Assembly: GCF_900005765.1 (NCBI RefSeq) | Contig: NC_041683.1 | Location: 62,001 to 126,000, forward strand | DNA length: 64,000 nt | Direction of reading: 5' to 3' | Source: Plasmodium relictum | Taxonomy: Eukaryota > Apicomplexa > Aconoidasida > Haemosporida > Plasmodiidae | Shown here: positions 10,144 through 22,669 of the stretch, one piece after another | Layout: each line of letters opens with the position of its first letter | Numbering within the stretch: position 1 is the first letter of the stretch | Position numbers and translations under genes: made by a program | Notes under the pieces: model-generated | Told to the model about the DNA's origin: nothing | Database searches by the model: none | Seen by the model: the letters and a program-made list of their open reading frames with translations, nothing else

Positions 10144-10827
10144 ATGAATAATAAACAAAATGTGACAAATATTTCAGAAGAAAATAAAGGAAAAAAGGTG
10201 ATAATAATATTAGAAGGTGCATATTTGCAATTGATTGAAACAAAAAGATATATATATGAATTAACTAATAACATTAAACATAAACATATATTAAAAGAAA
10301 GAAATGAAAAAAATATAAACGATTGTAGGCCTGATATTTTACATCAATGTTTAATTCATTTATTAGAAAGTCCTTTAAATAAATATGGTATGTTACAGAT
10401 TTATGTAAAAACACATGACAACCAATTATTTTATGTATCACCTCATTTAAGAATACCCAAAACATATGATCAATTTGAGTCATTAATGGTAACATTTTTA
10501 AGAAAATATAAAATAAAGGCAAATGAAAAAAATATTTATTTATTAAAAATTATAAAAAATGATTACAGTAGCATTTTACCAGTTAATGGTAAAAAAATAG
10601 GGTTATCAATGAAAGGAAAAAAAGTTAATTTAGCTGATTATGTAAAAAAATTTGAAAATGAAAATGTCCCTATAACATTTTTTATAGGAGCTGTAGCATA
10701 TGCAAATCCTACTATGAATTTGGAAATAGTAGAAGAAAATATTAATATATCTGAATTTAGTTTAAGTGCTGCTACATGTTGTTCAGCCATTTGCTTGGAA
10801 TTTGAGAATTTGTGGAAATTGTTTTGA
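10144..10827 (+). CDS. EMG1: ribosome biogenesis methyltransferase EMG1/NEP1
   Basis: Single exon, 227 residues, close to the usual 240-250. Recognised by RPDILHQCLIHLLESPLNK near residue 61, MLQIYVKTHDNQLFYVSPH, RIPKTYDQFESLM, a SSILPVNGKKIGLS segment and the C-terminal SPOUT-fold part with TFFIGAVAYANP and FSLSAATCCSAICLEFENLW. EMG1/Nep1 is a SPOUT-class enzyme that N1-methylates a pseudouridine in 18S rRNA and is needed for 40S subunit assembly in the nucleolus. The knot region (FIGAVA...; FSLSAATCC) is intact, so an active enzyme is expected. The ATG follows an A-rich leader and is the first in frame. Confidence 0.93.
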   Translation: MNNKQNVTNISEENKGKKVIIILEGAYLQLIETKRYIYELTNNIKHKHILKERNEKNINDCRPDILHQCLIHLLESPLNKYGMLQIYVKTHDNQLFYVSPHLRIPKTYDQFESLMVTFLRKYKIKANEKNIYLLKIIKNDYSSILPVNGKKIGLSMKGKKVNLADYVKKFENENVPITFFIGAVAYANPTMNLEIVEENINISEFSLSAATCCSAICLEFENLWKLF

Positions 10828-11741
10828 TTTTTTTCAGATAAAATATTATATTAAATTAGTAATTATTCTTTTATTACTACCATTTGTTCTTATTTTTAAA
10901 AGGTAACATTGCAACTTTCATAAAATTCGATATATTTTAATATTTTAGTATAATTTCAAGATTTTAATATATATAAATAAAAAAGAAATATATGTATATA
11001 ATATTTTTTACATTCTATTATACATGATAGAAATATTTTAATGATAACACATTTTTTGTTTGGATAATATTTTTTTGTTTTTTTTTTTCTTTTAAATTTA
11101 ATTTTGTTTGTATTAATAAGAAAAAAAAAAAAAAAAATTAAAATTAAATTATACATTTATATTTTGTATAATTAAAACTATCTTAAATTAATTATAAATA
11201 TATATAATATATATATTTTTTTTTTTTAAATATATTAATATTATTTATTTTTTATTTTTTTTTAAATCCTTTTATATATATATATATATATGTTTATGTA
11301 TAATAACATAACTGAAATATTATTTAATTTAACCTATATTTTGCTTTTATTATTTTGTAATAATATTTGCTTTAAAATTTATGTGAAAGAAAAAATATTT
11401 TTGTTATTAAAAACTTCAAAATTTATCAAAAAATAAAATTATCACACATATCATCCTATATATTCATATTTTAAAAAATTTATATATATATATATAAATG
11501 AAAGTTTTTTTAGTTTAAAATTTTTTTTTCTTTTTCTATTTTTACAGCACTAAAAAAGCAGCATTTAAAAAAAAATTCGTTTAAAAATGAAAAAGAAAAA
11601 AAAAAAGAAAAATTAATAAAAAAAATAGTAAATATTCAATTTTGTATTATAATATGTATTCCATTTGAAAAAAAAAAAAAGATACGTAAATATATATATA
11701 TCATACATTATCCTATATATATAAAAAAAATAAAAACAAAA
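10828..11741. other. convergent intergenic region
   Basis: About 0.9 kb between the EMG1 stop and the stop of the minus-strand basic protein gene. It has poly(A)/poly(T) runs and a short TA tract at 11275-11291. A 66-codon minus-strand frame at 10956-11156 is low-complexity and not believed. Confidence 0.55.
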
Positions 11742-12801
11742 TTATGTATGTAATTTGGGCATATATTTCCATAACCAAGTAAAATATCCTTTCTGTTCAT
11801 TTGAATTATTTTCTGTTTTATTTATTTCTTTTTTTGTTGGTGCTACATCAGAATTTTCCTTATTTTGATAAACATCATTTTTTTTGAGCACCTTTTTTGT
11901 AGAACTTTTATTAACTGTTCTTACTCTTTTTCTTCTAACTTTTCTTTTTGCAATTTTATTTTTTTTAATTGGTTGTTCAATTTCCTATGAAAATTTAAAA
12001 TGATTTTTTTTGTTAATGTAAGGTTAAAAAATAATCATATTATATATATGGAATGCTCAAATATATATATATATATACATATTTAATTTTAAGTATAATA
12101 ATATAAAAAATACATATAATATTTGTGTATTTCATGAGTGCATTAAAATTTTAAGTGACATGCTTTTAAATAGATACAAGTATACAACCATTGTAAATTA
12201 AAAAAGTATTATTAATTAATGAAAAAACGCATACTCAATAAGTTAAAAAGTTAAACTAAAGCATATGATACAAACAAAAGTTAAATTATAAAAAGATACA
12301 TTAAAATATTCAATGACATTAATAGAATAATAATAATTTAAATATTTTAAAATATATATAAAATTAATAAAATTAAAGAAAAAAATATAATTTATATATA
12401 TATATATATATATATAAATACAATCATTTTAAACATTGTAAAAATATATATATTAATGTACGAATCCTATAATATATAAAAAGAATAATTCATATGAAAC
12501 ATAGAACACATTTAAAAATACATTATTGTGAACAAATCATTGTCCTATTTAAACTATATTATGCTAAGAAATATTCTAATATTTTTTTTATAATTTCAAA
12601 AAATAATTGTAATTTTAATTTTTATTTGATACATATATATAATTAATTATAAAAATATATAAACAATTAAATTTTTAATATCATAATTTTCTAATGTATT
12701 CTTTTTTTTTTTTTTTTTACTTTTTTTTTATTTCTTATTACATTATTTACACTTTTAGTATTTGTTTTCTTCATTTTATTCATGCTTCTAGTTTGCCTCA
12801 T
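11742..12801 (-). CDS. small very basic protein, two exons
   Basis: Exon 1 (12721-12801) reads MRQTRSMNKMKKTNTKSVNN, then VIRNKKK, and ends at GTAAAA. Exon 2 (11742-11984) follows TTTTCATAG and continues in phase 0 with EIEQPIKKNKIAKRKVRRKR, a Ser/Asn/Lys-rich linker and a short conserved-looking end, GYFTWLWKYMPKLHT. Together they make 107 residues. The many Arg/Lys clusters suggest a nuclear or nucleic-acid-binding protein, and the aromatic C-terminal patch could be a docking motif. No family is recognised. The intron of 736 bases is long for this genome, so a missed middle exon or a different first exon is possible. The gene is divergent from the DEAH helicase and convergent with EMG1. Confidence 0.55.
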
Positions 12802-15299
12802 TTTTAAAATTTTATTTTTTTACGAATAAGATTTGGATTTTATAATATTTATTTTTTTGTTTCATACGTATTCATAAAATAATAAAATACACAAAACTTA
12901 GAATATGAAATTAAGATAGTTAAAAAAAATGTACAAAGAAATTATTTCAAAGACAAAAAAACATATTAAAAATATATTTTTTTTTTCTTTTTTTTTTTTA
13001 ATTAGGTAAAATATGAATATCCAGTAATTTTTAATAATGCATTTAACAAAAAATTATATAATAATTTTAAAAAACAAAAAGTGTAATAATAGTGTAGTTA
13101 TAAAAATATCACGTAGGTTTCTTACTAACATTTATGTTAATGCATAATTGTTTATTATCATTTTCTCTTTTAATTTTTTATCATTCAAAAAAATATAAAT
13201 ATATATGGTGAAATTAAAAATATTTCTTATGCATATATTATACATACAAGATTAGCGCTAAAAACCTTTCATAATCATGCAATCAAAAATGATTAAATAC
13301 ATATTTACACATTTTTTTTTATCTTTCGTTATTCAATATCTTTGCATAAAAAATAATTAAAATATTGAAACTTCAATTTTTTTTTTAATTTTTTTATTTT
13401 TTTATATATAAAATAGAATTTTTTTATGTTTGAATTTTTTTTTTTTTAACCTATTGGAAATGATTATACATACTTAAACATGCATGAATAGAAGAAAAAA
13501 AAACAAAATAAAAATTGACAAAATTTATACCTTAAGATTATTAAAAAATATTTGTATTAATTGTAACTGAAGTTTATAATATATAATAAATACATTTTTT
13601 TTATATAAAAAATAATTTATATATATATATATACATATAAGTTCGTAGTATTAATTTTACTTCCGAATTTTCTCTAAATTTTTTACTATTTAATAGAAAA
13701 TAATGAAAAAAAAAAAAAAAGGACAAATTCTAAAACAAAGGTGTTACGTGAATTCTCACTTTTTTTTTTTCCTTTTCTACACACAACGGATAAAAATAAA
13801 AGTTTAGTAAATCATGCACACATCTCATACTTCAATTTTTACTTTTTTTTATTATAACTTTCTCTTTATATATTATAATTATTATTTTATATTTAATGTG
13901 TAATTATTTTATTTTTTTTTTAATTTTTAATTTTTAATATTATTTATAAATATATTATTTTTTCTCCCTAATAATATTTTTAAAAGTATTTATCTTAATT
14001 ATAAATATTTATAGAAAAATAGAACAGCAAATTTGTGAAAATAATCTAATTTTATGTAATGAAATATATTTACATTTAATTAAAAAAAATAATTAGTAAT
14101 TCTACATATTCTATTTACTTATGAATTATTTAAAATATATTTATTTTAAAATTATATTAATACAATTTTATTGTATTTTTTTTTTCTCCAATAGAAATAT
14201 TTAAAAAGAGAATTAAAATGAATTAGACTCAATATATCAATCCTTTTGTTAAACACAAATATACATAAAATTTAAATTTCTTCCCTTTTAATTAAAAAAT
14301 TTAAGTAAATCCTTTAATGATAAGAAATTTTTTTTTTTTTTTTTTTTATTTCATAAAATTTTAAGAAAAATAGAAAAAAAATCTAACTTAAATGATTAAT
14401 TTTCACTTTGTTGAAATTCTATTTTATTGGCATTTTTAATTTATTTTTACTATAACCAAATAAGTAAAACAGTATAAAAAATTAAGGAATATACACGTGT
14501 TAAAGGAAGGAAATTGTTTAGCATATAATATTTCATTAAAAAAAAAAAAAAAATATTATAGTTCTTATCTCTTAAACTTAGTTTCATACAACAAATAAAA
14601 AAAGTATATATATATATATATATAGATAGATATTTTCACATTCCTTTTATTCAATTTTAAATGTATTTATATGTTGAAACTTAATAGTTATTATTTATTA
14701 TTTTATATAAACATAATATAATAACTATTAATTTATTAATTAAAAAAGTAAAATATTTATTTTATATTCTCGAATTTAGGTGAAGAATACAGAACATATA
14801 AGAAATGCCAAATGAAATGAACATCTATAACATTTTTTTTTAACAGTTAAAGAAGATTATTAGGTTCTTAATTGTTCTTTATATAACAAAAGGAAAAAAA
14901 AAAAAAAGTTTAATGCACAACTTACATATTTCAATAAATATTTCCATATTCATATCTTAATTAAGATTTCTTTTTTTTTTTCTATACAATTATATAAATA
15001 ATATTTAAATTCCTTTAACTACATTTAAATATATATATATTTTTTTTTTAATCATTTAAAAATTTTCCTTAATTCAATTCTGTTTTTTTTAAATTTTAAT
15101 TTTATTTGACTTTATTTTTATATTTTATGAAGTATGGAATTTTTCTTGCTGTTGTATTAATTTTCTTTGATAAAAATTGAAATTCTTTCAGTAAAATATC
15201 ATAATATTTTGTGAAAAAAATTTAAATGATATATTTGAATATGGATATTTCTTTGCTATATATATATATATAAATTTTTTTTTCTTTTTATTTAAAAAA
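12802..15299. promoter_or_regulatory. long divergent intergenic region
   Basis: 2.5 kb between the small basic protein gene and the helicase gene, which read away from each other. It is mostly homopolymer- and TA-rich. A few less AT-biased patches (about 13230-13290, 13735-13830 and 14485-14525) could be regulatory or non-coding RNA, but nothing specific is recognisable. Confidence 0.4.
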
Positions 15300-17001
15300 A
15301 TGAATGAATTACCTATTTTGAAATATAAAGATGAAATTAAAAGATTGTTAAAAGAAAATAATTTAGTAATAATAAAAGGAGAAACAGGATGTGGAAAAAC
15401 CACTCAAGTACCTCAAATAATAAATGACATATATTTTAATAATAAAAAAAACGAACTTAATAAAAAAAAAAATGATAATAAAAAAAAAAAAAAGAAAATG
15501 CTAATATCTCTTCCAAGAAAAGTGGCAACGATAACTGTTGCTGAAAGAGTAGCAAAAGAAATGAATAGAGGTGAAGTTGGTAGTTATGTTGGTTATACTA
15601 TAAGATTCAAAAACGTATGCTCAAAAGAGACTAGAATTAAGTTTGTTACTGATGGAATATTAATTAGAGAAATTATGAATAATCCCTTACTAAAGAAATA
15701 TAAATTTTTAATTCTGGATGAAATACATGAGAGATCTATTAGAACTGATGTTTTATTAGGTTATACCAAAATTTTGTTAGAGAAAAGAAAAAATTTAAAA
15801 ATTATTCTTATGTCTGCTACTTTTGATATCAATATATTTAATCATTTTTTTAATAATCCTCCTATCATTTCTATTCCTCATAAACTTCATAAAATTACAA
15901 TTTTTTATCCGAAGAAAACAATAGAAGATTATCTCCTTTCTATTGTATGCACTATTTTGCAAATCCATTTTGGTAATTCTCATATAAAAAGTGAAGGAAA
16001 TATATACTATTCTACATTTGAAAATGACAATGATGAAAAATACAGTATTCAACAAAATGAGAAAGAAAAAGAAAATGAGCAAGATGATAGTGTTATAGAT
16101 AAGCAGGATTTTATTAGAGAGAAAAAAAAAAAAAAAGATAGCTTAGGAGATATTTTGGTTTTTCTTCCAGGGCAAGAAGAAATAGAAATGGTAAATATCA
16201 TGTTAAAAGAAAAATTAAAAATAATATACAAGGGAACTTTATTAAGCAAATTGATTAGCAACGAAAATCAAAATCAAGATAATCAATTCTTAAATAAAAT
16301 GAATAGAGTATTAAATGCAGATAATCAAATTATTAATGACATTTGTTTTCATTTTGGTACAACTGAAATTATACCAGATAAAATATATACTATGAAAATT
16401 TTGCAGTTGTATTCATCACTTCCTAATAAAAAGCAGAGGATAATATTTGAACCTGTTCCACCTAATACAAGAAAAGTAAAAAAAATAAAAATTAATAATA
16501 AGAAAGAAATGAAAATAAAAATAAAATTCCAGAACTGTAATTTGATGAATGTTATTTAAAATTTTTTTCTGTATATAAATATATTTTTTAAATGAAATTA
16601 TATGCTATTTATAAATTATTTTAAAAAAATATTAATCTTACTTCTTTATATATTTTTATGATTATTTAAGGTTATTTTGAGTACAAATATTGCAGAAACA
16701 TCTGTTACAATTCCAAATATAAAATATGTAATAGACAGCGGTAAAGTAAAAATAAAATTTTTTGATTCTAAAAGAGGAAGCAATGTTTTAAAGGTTACTC
16801 AAATATCCAAAGACTCAGCTATACAAAGAAGTGGAAGAGCAGGAAGAGAAGGCCCTGGAAAAGTTTTTAGGATATATACAAAAGAAGAATATGAAAATAT
16901 GCATCCCTTTTTAATTCCTGAAATTTTTCGTTCTGACCTTACACAAATTTACTTGGAATTAAAAGTTAAAAGAAAACAATTTTTTTTAGTTGTATTTTGT
17001 A

Positions 17002-17036
<35 letters not shown>

Positions 17037-18019
17037 CTTTTTATATTTAGGCAATGAATATAAAAAATCCATTAGAATTTGAATTTCCTGAAAATCCTAA
17101 AAAAGAATTTTTTGTTCATTCAGCCAAAATGCTATATAAAATAAATGCAATTGATATAAATAATAATTTAACTGATTTAGGAAAAAAATTGTGTTTATTC
17201 CCATTAAATCCTATATATGCAAATATATTGTTGTGTTCTATTGAATTTAATTGCATAGATGAGATTGCAACCATTATAGCCTTATTAAATTGCGACAGTA
17301 TTTTTTTAAATTATAATTTTTATGATGATTTAATTATTATCAATGAAGAGCTATCAAAAAATAATAATGAATTTAAAGAAAGAAAACAAAACAATAAGGA
17401 TGCGTTAAAAGAAAAAAAGCAAGATAAAAAAATGAAAATTAAAAGTGAAGATGAAGATGAAGATGCAGATGAAGAAAATAGAGAAGAATTAAAAGCAAAT
17501 GATAAAAGTAAATTAGTTAACGTTGCAAGAAGAAAACTTATTCATCCAGATGGTGATCATTTAACTTTATTACATATTTTTTATTTATGGAATGAAGCAT
17601 CTACTAATGAAAGGAAACACTTTTGCAATATATATGCCTTAAACAATGAAGTATTACTACAAGTCGAAAAAATTAAAATTCAATTATTAGAAATTATAAA
17701 AAATAAAATGAAAGTAAATATTTCAAAAAAATTGCATATGCATAAATGGGAAAAGGTTTTAATATGCTTATGCAAATCATGTTTTTTCAATATAGCTAGA
17801 CTAACATCAAACACAAATGTTTACATAAATTTAGTGAATAAAACTAAAATACGTATACATCCATCATCTACTCTTTTTAATTCTTTTATCAAACCTTCTT
17901 TTATTTTTTACTCCGATGTAGTTCAAACAAAAAGATTGTATGCTCGCATTGTTACAAAAATTGAAGCAGATTGGTTACTAAAATATGTATCACAAAAATT
18001 TCAATTAAAAAAAAACTAG
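15300..18019 (+). CDS. DEAH-box RNA helicase, three exons
   Basis: Exons 15300-16475, 16671-16964 and 17051-18019 join in phase 0 to 812 residues. Motif I is GETGCGKTT (27-35), followed by LPRKVATITVAERVA (Ia), motif II DEIH (140-143), motif III SAT (172-174), motif V STNIAETSVTI (396 on) and motif VI QRSGRAGREGPG (444-455). Then come the winged-helix/ratchet (HA2) part and the OB-fold with HPDGDHLTLLHIFYLW and IHPSSTLFNSFIKPSFIFYS. It lacks a long N-terminal extension, so it resembles the DHX33/DHX35/DHX40 size class more than Prp22 or Prp16. Lys-rich and Glu/Asp-rich insertions follow motif I and lie within the HA2 region. The first junction falls inside the conserved RKVILSTNIAE block, which fixes the splice site. 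Its target (spliceosome or ribosome assembly) cannot be told. Confidence 0.92.
17008..17032. repeat. (TA)n tract in helicase intron 2
   Basis: A short run of TA repeats lies within the 86-base second intron of the DEAH helicase gene. Confidence 0.85.
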
Positions 18020-18502
18020 TGTTAGTCATTCCATTTATATATATTAATATTTGTCCAATATTAAGTATAATTGATTTAAAAAAAAATTTTTTTTTTTTTA
18101 TTATTTTTTATAAATTTAAAGAAAATATTTTTCTATAAGATTAATCTTTATCGTTTGTTTGATATTTACATTATTTTATTAATATATGTGTATACTTCAA
18201 AGCATATATAAAATTTATTACTTTTTTGAAAAACAATTTTTTTTTTTTTATGTATCATTAAATAATATCGTCTTTTTTTTTCTTATGATTTAAGTTTTAA
18301 ACTAAAAAAAAAATTTTCTGTTTATATACATATTAAATTTTTACTATTTTTTTAACATTAAAAAATTTAAGAAGCCTATTAATAAAAATAGACAAGAAAT
18401 AAAAAATATACAAAGATATATATGACATAAAAAAAAGAAAAGATATATATGTATAAATAATAATTTAATATATGTATACATATATTTTATATGTATCTGA
18501 AT
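18020..18502. other. convergent intergenic region
   Basis: 483 bases of 3' flank between the helicase and the next minus-strand gene. It holds T runs near 18086 and 18238. No gene is seen. Confidence 0.6.
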
Positions 18503-19105
18503 TTACCAGCAAAACTTATCTCTTCCACTTTTTACTCTTTCATCTAATTTTTGTTCATTTGTTAAGTTTCCCTTTATTTTTTTATCTACAATTTTATAAG
18601 ACCATAATCCAACCTTTTTCCTTATTTTTATAACATCATGCTTTGGTTTCTGTTCTATTATTTTTGCATATTGTAAATTTAGATTATCATTTTTTTTATT
18701 TTCCTCTTCTTTTTCTATTTTATTTATATAATAGGTGCACGTCGTACTTATATCACTTGAAAATTCTTCATTTATAAGTAAAGTTTTATTACTTAAAATA
18801 GATGTTACAACTCTTTTTTCTTCTTGTAAACTTGTTGGATGTTTTAAAATTATTTCATAACCAATTTTTACTTCTTCAATAAATCTAGTTTCAAAACCTT
18901 GAATTGTATTCTTTATTGTTACTATTCTTCCAGTGCCATTAATTATATCCGTTTCGTTATTTATATTTGTCTTTTTAATATTTTCATTTTCATTATTTAT
19001 GTTTTTCTTTTCTTCTTCCAATGTCTTTTTTTTTTTATTAATCTTTTTTTTCTTTATTTTCAACTTTAACTTACCTCCTACAAATTTGTTATCATTCTTT
19101 TCCAT
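18503..19105 (-). CDS. Lys-rich protein of unknown function, 200 residues
   Basis: Single exon. The N-terminus FVGGKLKLKIKKKK resembles the Gly-Leu-Lys start seen in FAM32A-like nuclear proteins, but the rest does not match that family. After a Lys/Glu/Asn linker comes a possible small beta-rich domain (about residues 57-130, beginning GTGRIVTIKNTIQGFETRF and containing VVTSILSNKTLLINEEFSS). The C-terminus, KLDERVKSGRDKFCW, ends in Trp and looks conserved. No enzyme motif is visible. A nuclear role is only suggested by the basic composition. The reading frame starts at the first ATG and is bounded by AT-rich flanks. It is convergent with the helicase. Confidence 0.75.
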   Translation of the reverse strand: MEKNDNKFVGGKLKLKIKKKKINKKKKTLEEEKKNINNENENIKKTNINNETDIINGTGRIVTIKNTIQGFETRFIEEVKIGYEIILKHPTSLQEEKRVVTSILSNKTLLINEEFSSDISTTCTYYINKIEKEEENKKNDNLNLQYAKIIEQKPKHDVIKIRKKVGLWSYKIVDKKIKGNLTNEQKLDERVKSGRDKFCW

Positions 19106-19838
19106 TTTTAATTAGACTAATACAGTTTTTCAATATTTAATAATTTAATAGATTCTTTTTATAATTTTAAAATTTTATTTATATGCCATTATATATATAT
19201 GCGTAACTTTTTTTTTTTTTTTTTTTATTTAAAAAATCACTCATATACATATATGTTTTTTTTTTTATAAAGAAAAATTTATATATTAAATAAAATTATT
19301 TTGTTTTTATTTAAAATTGATTTAATATTATTGAGTTAAAATTTATCTTTGTAATTAATATTATTTTCATTGAATTTTTATCTCTTCATAAAATTTATGG
19401 AATTTTCTTTTAATATATGTCACAAATTAATGTATTATTCTCTTCACATTAAATTATTTTTAATTGATTAAATTGAATACATTTATTTAATATATTCAAA
19501 AAAAAAAAAAAAATAAATAAAAAATAAAAAATAAAAATAAACGAAACATTTAAAAAAAATATGTTTATATTCTATTATTAAAAAAAAAAAAAAAGAATAA
19601 AATAAAATAAAGGATACATTTAATAAAACAAAATAATGGTTAAAATGCTATTTATTTAATTAAAAATAAATAATAGCACAGTGTTGTGAATACTTTAAAA
19701 AATATATTATTGTTGTAAATTAAAACATACAATATTTGTGCGATAAATAAAAATATAAATAAACAATTTATAATACTTAAACAAAAAGAAGAAATTTTTT
19801 TTTAATTTTTCTAATAATTAAAAAAAAAAAAAGAAAAT
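19106..19838. other. intergenic between two minus-strand genes
   Basis: 733 bases that must include the promoter of the Lys-rich protein gene and the 3' flank of the ZIP transporter gene. It contains homopolymer runs only (for example 19209-19226 and 19499-19513). Confidence 0.55.
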
Positions 19839-21375
19839 TTAAAAATACCATGTTAAAATAAACATAGATAGAGCACCAATTATAATTAATAAAATTATTT
19901 GAATTTTATATTGAATTTTAAAATAAGCAAAATTTTTTTGTGTGTGCATACAATGATTATGTATTTTATATGTATATAATAAAGGCCCAATTATTTCAAA
20001 TAAAGAAATATAAACAAAAGTACCAGAACCAATAGATGCTAAAATAGATGGTAAGAATTGAATAACGGTAGAAGAAGTAGAAGCAAAAATATTAGTTACT
20101 AAACCTAATAATATTCCTAAAGGAGTCATCAATGAAAAAAGAAGCATAAACAGAATATATTTTTTTTTTTTTATTTGCATATTAATTAAATTTATGCCAA
20201 TAGAAAATGATGCAAAAGCTTTATGTGATATTATAGAAAAGTTAGTAACATATGAATTTTTTACACTACCTAATGTTATTCCTTCTATAATTGAATGAAA
20301 AGAAAATGCTAATAATAAAATAATAGGAGCTTTATTAAAATTATATTGTATTGTATCATCTGATTCATAATCTTCTATTATACCATCATTAAATGCTTGT
20401 ATGAAGTATATATTGCCATCTTCTAAATCATCTTCATAATGATTGTGTAAATCGTTTATTATATCTGGTTGTCTTTCACTATTCTGTTTTTTTTTTTCAT
20501 TTAATTTGGATATCAGCATTTTTTTATTATGCTTCATTGAAATGCTTTTATATTTCGAATTTGTTTCAAAAGAATCTTGTACTTTAATTTTCCTACACAC
20601 ATTTTTTTTTCCTGTGTATTTCATATTCATTTTTCCTAATTTTAAAGATTTTTTTGTGCATATTTTTTCAATTATATGTTTATCACTTTCAACGGAATTA
20701 ATATTCTTTAAATTAATAAAATACATTTTATTATCTTCAATTTTGTTATTTTTTATTATATTTAAAATATTTATGTAATCAAATTTATTTGCATAAAAAA
20801 ATATATTGTAGCATTCATTACAACAATTATCATCATTGGGCTTTTCAGTACGCTCATATTTTCTTTTCTGTATTAAATAATCACTTATCTGCTCAACAAT
20901 AATAATTAAAAAAATACCCAAAACAGCAAACATTTCACATATTGGATAATTAAAATGTAAATTTTGTTGTTTTTTAATTTTATTTAAATCTTTTCTTGCT
21001 TCAGGCAATAAGTGAACTAAACCCCCACTTAACAGAATACCACCACTATATCCTAGAACTAAAAAAAAAATATGTATATATAAATATTAATCGAATAATA
21101 AAAATATCATAAAAAATATGAAAAGAAAAAAAAAGAAAATTAGTAATTTATTATAGTTCTTATGATTATTATTTCTTTTAAAAACAAAAAGTACGAATTT
21201 TTTTTTTTTAATATTAACAATCTTTTATATGTTAAAATAATGTTCTTTTTACTATACCTAAATTAAAAATTTTACATTCAGAATAAGATTTAACACATAA
21301 TGGAATAATACTACCAAATAAAGTTACAAAAAAGATACTAAAAAAAGCAAAAATTTTATCAATATAAGGTATCAT
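19839..21375 (-). CDS. ZIP-family metal (zinc/iron) transporter, two exons
   Basis: Exon 1 (21258-21375) and exon 2 (19839-21058) join in phase 1 to 445 residues with about eight membrane segments. The first is FAFFSIFFVTLFGSIIPL. The second, spanning the splice junction, ends LLSGGLVHLLPEA. The third is FAVLGIFLIIIVEQISDYLI. After a long loop, TM4 has the ZIP metal site HSIIEG (294-299) and TM5 has SHKAFASFSIG. Three more helices run to the C-terminus. ZIP proteins move Zn2+ or Fe2+ into the cytosol from outside or from organelles. The cytoplasmic loop (about residues 106-281) is long and Lys-rich, with Cys pairs (CCNEC) and a His/Asp/Glu patch before TM4 that could bind metal. The paralogue (ZIP1-like, ZIPCO-like or other) cannot be assigned from memory. 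Confidence 0.9.
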
Positions 21376-22669
21376 TTTTTTTCAGTTAATCATTTTTAAA
21401 TCAATCATTTTTTCCTTATTCCAATACTTTTATAAAAAAAAAAAATCCACAAAGAATTTTAAAAAATGAGGCAAACAAAAAAAAAAATTTAAGAAAAATA
21501 AAGAAGATATAATGTAATATGTAAAGAAAAAAAAATAAATAAATGAAAATATAAAAAAATGTTAAAAAGTAAAAGAAATAATAAAAAAAGGACTAAAAAA
21601 AAAAAAAAAAAATAAAAATGGAAATGGGAATAAAAATGGAAATCATAAAAAGTGAACTGAAAAAAAAGTTATAATAAAATTATAAATATAGAAAAAAAAA
21701 AAAAAAAAATTAAGCATTAGATTAAAAAGAAAAGGAATAGCCATAGCACTATAGAATCTTAATATATGTTTTTTTTTTTTTCCCCCTTTTCTATTAATAT
21801 TTCTACTGCAAAGTTTTCCTTTTATTTATATAAATTATGTGTATTATTCTTTTATAATTATTTCTATTTTATTCTTATTTATTTTTTGTTAATAGAAAAT
21901 GATAATTATATAGCATATGTATTATATCTATATTTAAAAAAAAGAATTTAAGAACACAAGCTACCAAACAAACGAATTTTAAAAAATATTAAGATGCTAT
22001 ATATATTCTTTGAAGAAATTTTTCAAATAAAACAATTTGCACGTTAAAAAAAATATAAAGATAAACAATACAAAAATTAAATGAAATATTTTCAAATATT
22101 ATTTACAAAAAAAAAAAAAAGAAAAAAGAAAATAGAAAATAGAAAATACACACTGATATACAACAGAATGAAGAAAAAAAAAAATAATACCTCGTAAATA
22201 AATATATATAAAAAATAATATATAACATTAAAATGTTTTTATAATAACTTATACTATCGCTATTTATAAAAAACTAGTATGTATTTGTTGATTTTTAAAA
22301 ATTTCATAAAATATATTTTTTAAAAAACTATAAAATTATATATACATAAAAAAAAAAAAAAAGAAAAAAAAGAATAAAAATTATTCATACAACCTTTTTT
22401 TTTCTTTTTCTTACAACATACACAAAAAAAAAAAAAAAAAAAATCTATAAAAAATTTAAATAGAAATAAAATAAACAATATAAGATATAATTTTAAAAAG
22501 GAAAGTACCTTGAATATAAAAAGATAAGCATCATCATACGTATTTTGATGAAAAAATAAAATGATGAAAATGAAATTTAAATAAAATCTATTAAAGAGAT
22601 AATTGTAAAATATTAAAATTAAAACCAAATTTTTTTGAATATGTAAAAAAATATATGTATGTTAAAATT
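21376..22669. other. intergenic between ZIP and PK1
   Basis: 1.3 kb, unusually A-rich on the plus strand, with poly(A) runs at about 21597-21612, 21692-21709 and 22424-22442. It should contain the ZIP promoter and the PK1 3' flank. A 102-codon minus-strand frame at 22320-22628 is Phe/Leu/Lys low-complexity and judged non-coding. Confidence 0.5.

Noticed and set aside
22320-22628. 102-codon minus-strand frame
   Set aside because: Almost only Phe, Leu, Ile and Lys from homopolymer-rich DNA, with no splice or start context.
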